Source of the DNA: Bacteroidota bacterium
GTDB taxonomy: Bacteria; Bacteroidota; Ignavibacteria; UBA10030
Length of the DNA: 5,629 nt
NCBI GenBank assembly: GCA_003519375.1
Contig: DOWV01000367.1
Span: 483 to 6,111, forward strand
Reading direction: 5' to 3'
Made by a program: the position numbers and the translations under genes. The notes beneath the pieces are model-generated. The model saw nothing but the letters and a program-made list of their open reading frames with translations, did not search any database and was not told where the DNA came from. Of the stretch, positions 5,400-5,629 are shown piece by piece (the stretch's first letter is position 1; the number at the start of each line of letters is the position of its first letter).

Positions 5400-5629
5400 A
5401 TGAGCGCAACCCGATCCAGGATCCTCCTCATACTCATTCCCATTCTTTCAGGCATCGTGTATTCCCAACGGCAGGGCACTTCTGTTGTTCTGAATGTTGA
5501 TCTCAGCAGGGACACCATCAGCCGTCATATTTACGGCCAGTTCGCGGAGCATCTCGGTCAATGCATCTACGGTGGTATTTGGGTTGGACCAGGATCGTCA
5601 ATCCCAAACACCCGCGGAATAAGGAATGA
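5400..5629 (+). CDS. Secreted GH51 alpha-L-arabinofuranosidase, N-terminal fragment (3' partial)
   Basis: The gene runs off the right edge after 76 full codons and is absent from typical ORF listings because no stop is reached. Residues 1-22 form a signal peptide: basic Arg5/Arg7, hydrophobic I8-I19, and a probable cut at V-Y-S before Gln23. The mature start contains I-Y-G-Q-F-A-E-H-L-G-Q-C-I-Y (44-57) and then G-I-W-V-G, with S-I-P-N-T-R-G-I-R-N at 67-76. This F-x-E-H-L-G-x-C-I-Y-x-G-I-W-V plus I-P-N-T-R-G-I-R signature is characteristic of the start of GH51 alpha-L-arabinofuranosidases, which release terminal arabinofuranose from arabinan and arabinoxylan. The catalytic acid/base and nucleophile glutamates lie further on and are not visible, so activity cannot be judged. 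The 126-nt gap and its own promoter-like sequence suggest a transcription unit separate from the signalling operon, though read-through is possible. Export suggests action on polymers or oligomers outside the cytoplasm. Confidence 0.85.
   Translation, partial: MSATRSRILLILIPILSGIVYSQRQGTSVVLNVDLSRDTISRHIYGQFAEHLGQCIYGGIWVGPGSSIPNTRGIRN

Noticed and set aside
5318..5500. 60-codon open frame overlapping the start of the GH51 gene
   Set aside because: It is in a different frame from the well-supported signal peptide and GH51 motif, is Pro/His/Arg-rich with no domain, and is an out-of-frame shadow.
1..5629. CRISPR array, tRNA/rRNA gene or insertion sequence
   Set aside because: No identical spaced direct repeats, cloverleaf-like sequence, transposase motifs or terminal inverted repeats were seen. 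The only repeats are the diverged propeller blades.

Overview
The window is a co-directional plus-strand cluster that encodes what looks like a complete phosphorylation-controlled partner-switching signalling module. A separate carbohydrate-hydrolase gene begins near the right edge. The organism is probably a bacterium of the Bacteroidota/Chlorobiota (FCB) area or a similar environmental lineage. The reasons are the two-component-regulator-type beta-propeller plus Y_Y_Y sensor architecture, a secreted GH51 enzyme with a Q after the predicted signal cleavage site, and moderate GC content judged by eye. Acidobacteria and other groups also carry such sensors, so this placement is tentative.

Layout. 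Positions 1-2789 hold the 3' part of a large membrane sensor-phosphatase: extracytoplasmic beta-propeller blades, a Y_Y_Y domain, one transmembrane helix, a helical linker and a SpoIIE/RsbU-type PP2C phosphatase. About 2861-3277 encodes an RsbW/SpoIIAB-like anti-sigma ATPase/kinase. Positions 3288-3644 encode an RsbV/SpoIIAA-like STAS anti-anti-sigma protein. Positions 3648-5273 encode a second, soluble PP2C phosphatase with GAF-like N-terminal regions. The last three genes are tightly packed, with gaps of 10 and 3 nt, each with a plausible ribosome binding site, so the four genes are probably one operon. A 126-nt intergenic gap (5274-5399) contains a good sigma70-like promoter match and no convincing terminator. 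From 5400 to the window end runs the 5' part of a signal-peptide-bearing GH51 alpha-L-arabinofuranosidase gene.

How the genes probably work together. By analogy with RsbU/RsbP-RsbV-RsbW of Bacillus, the kinase would phosphorylate the STAS protein and otherwise bind a target, classically a sigma factor. Either phosphatase would dephosphorylate the STAS protein, which then captures the kinase and frees the target. One phosphatase would report an external ligand through the propeller and the other an internal signal through its GAF-like region. No sigma factor or other output protein lies in the window. The most interesting points are the two-phosphatase, two-input design in one operon, the histidine-kinase-for-phosphatase swap behind a propeller sensor, and the neighbouring arabinofuranosidase, which hints at, but does not prove, a saccharide signal.
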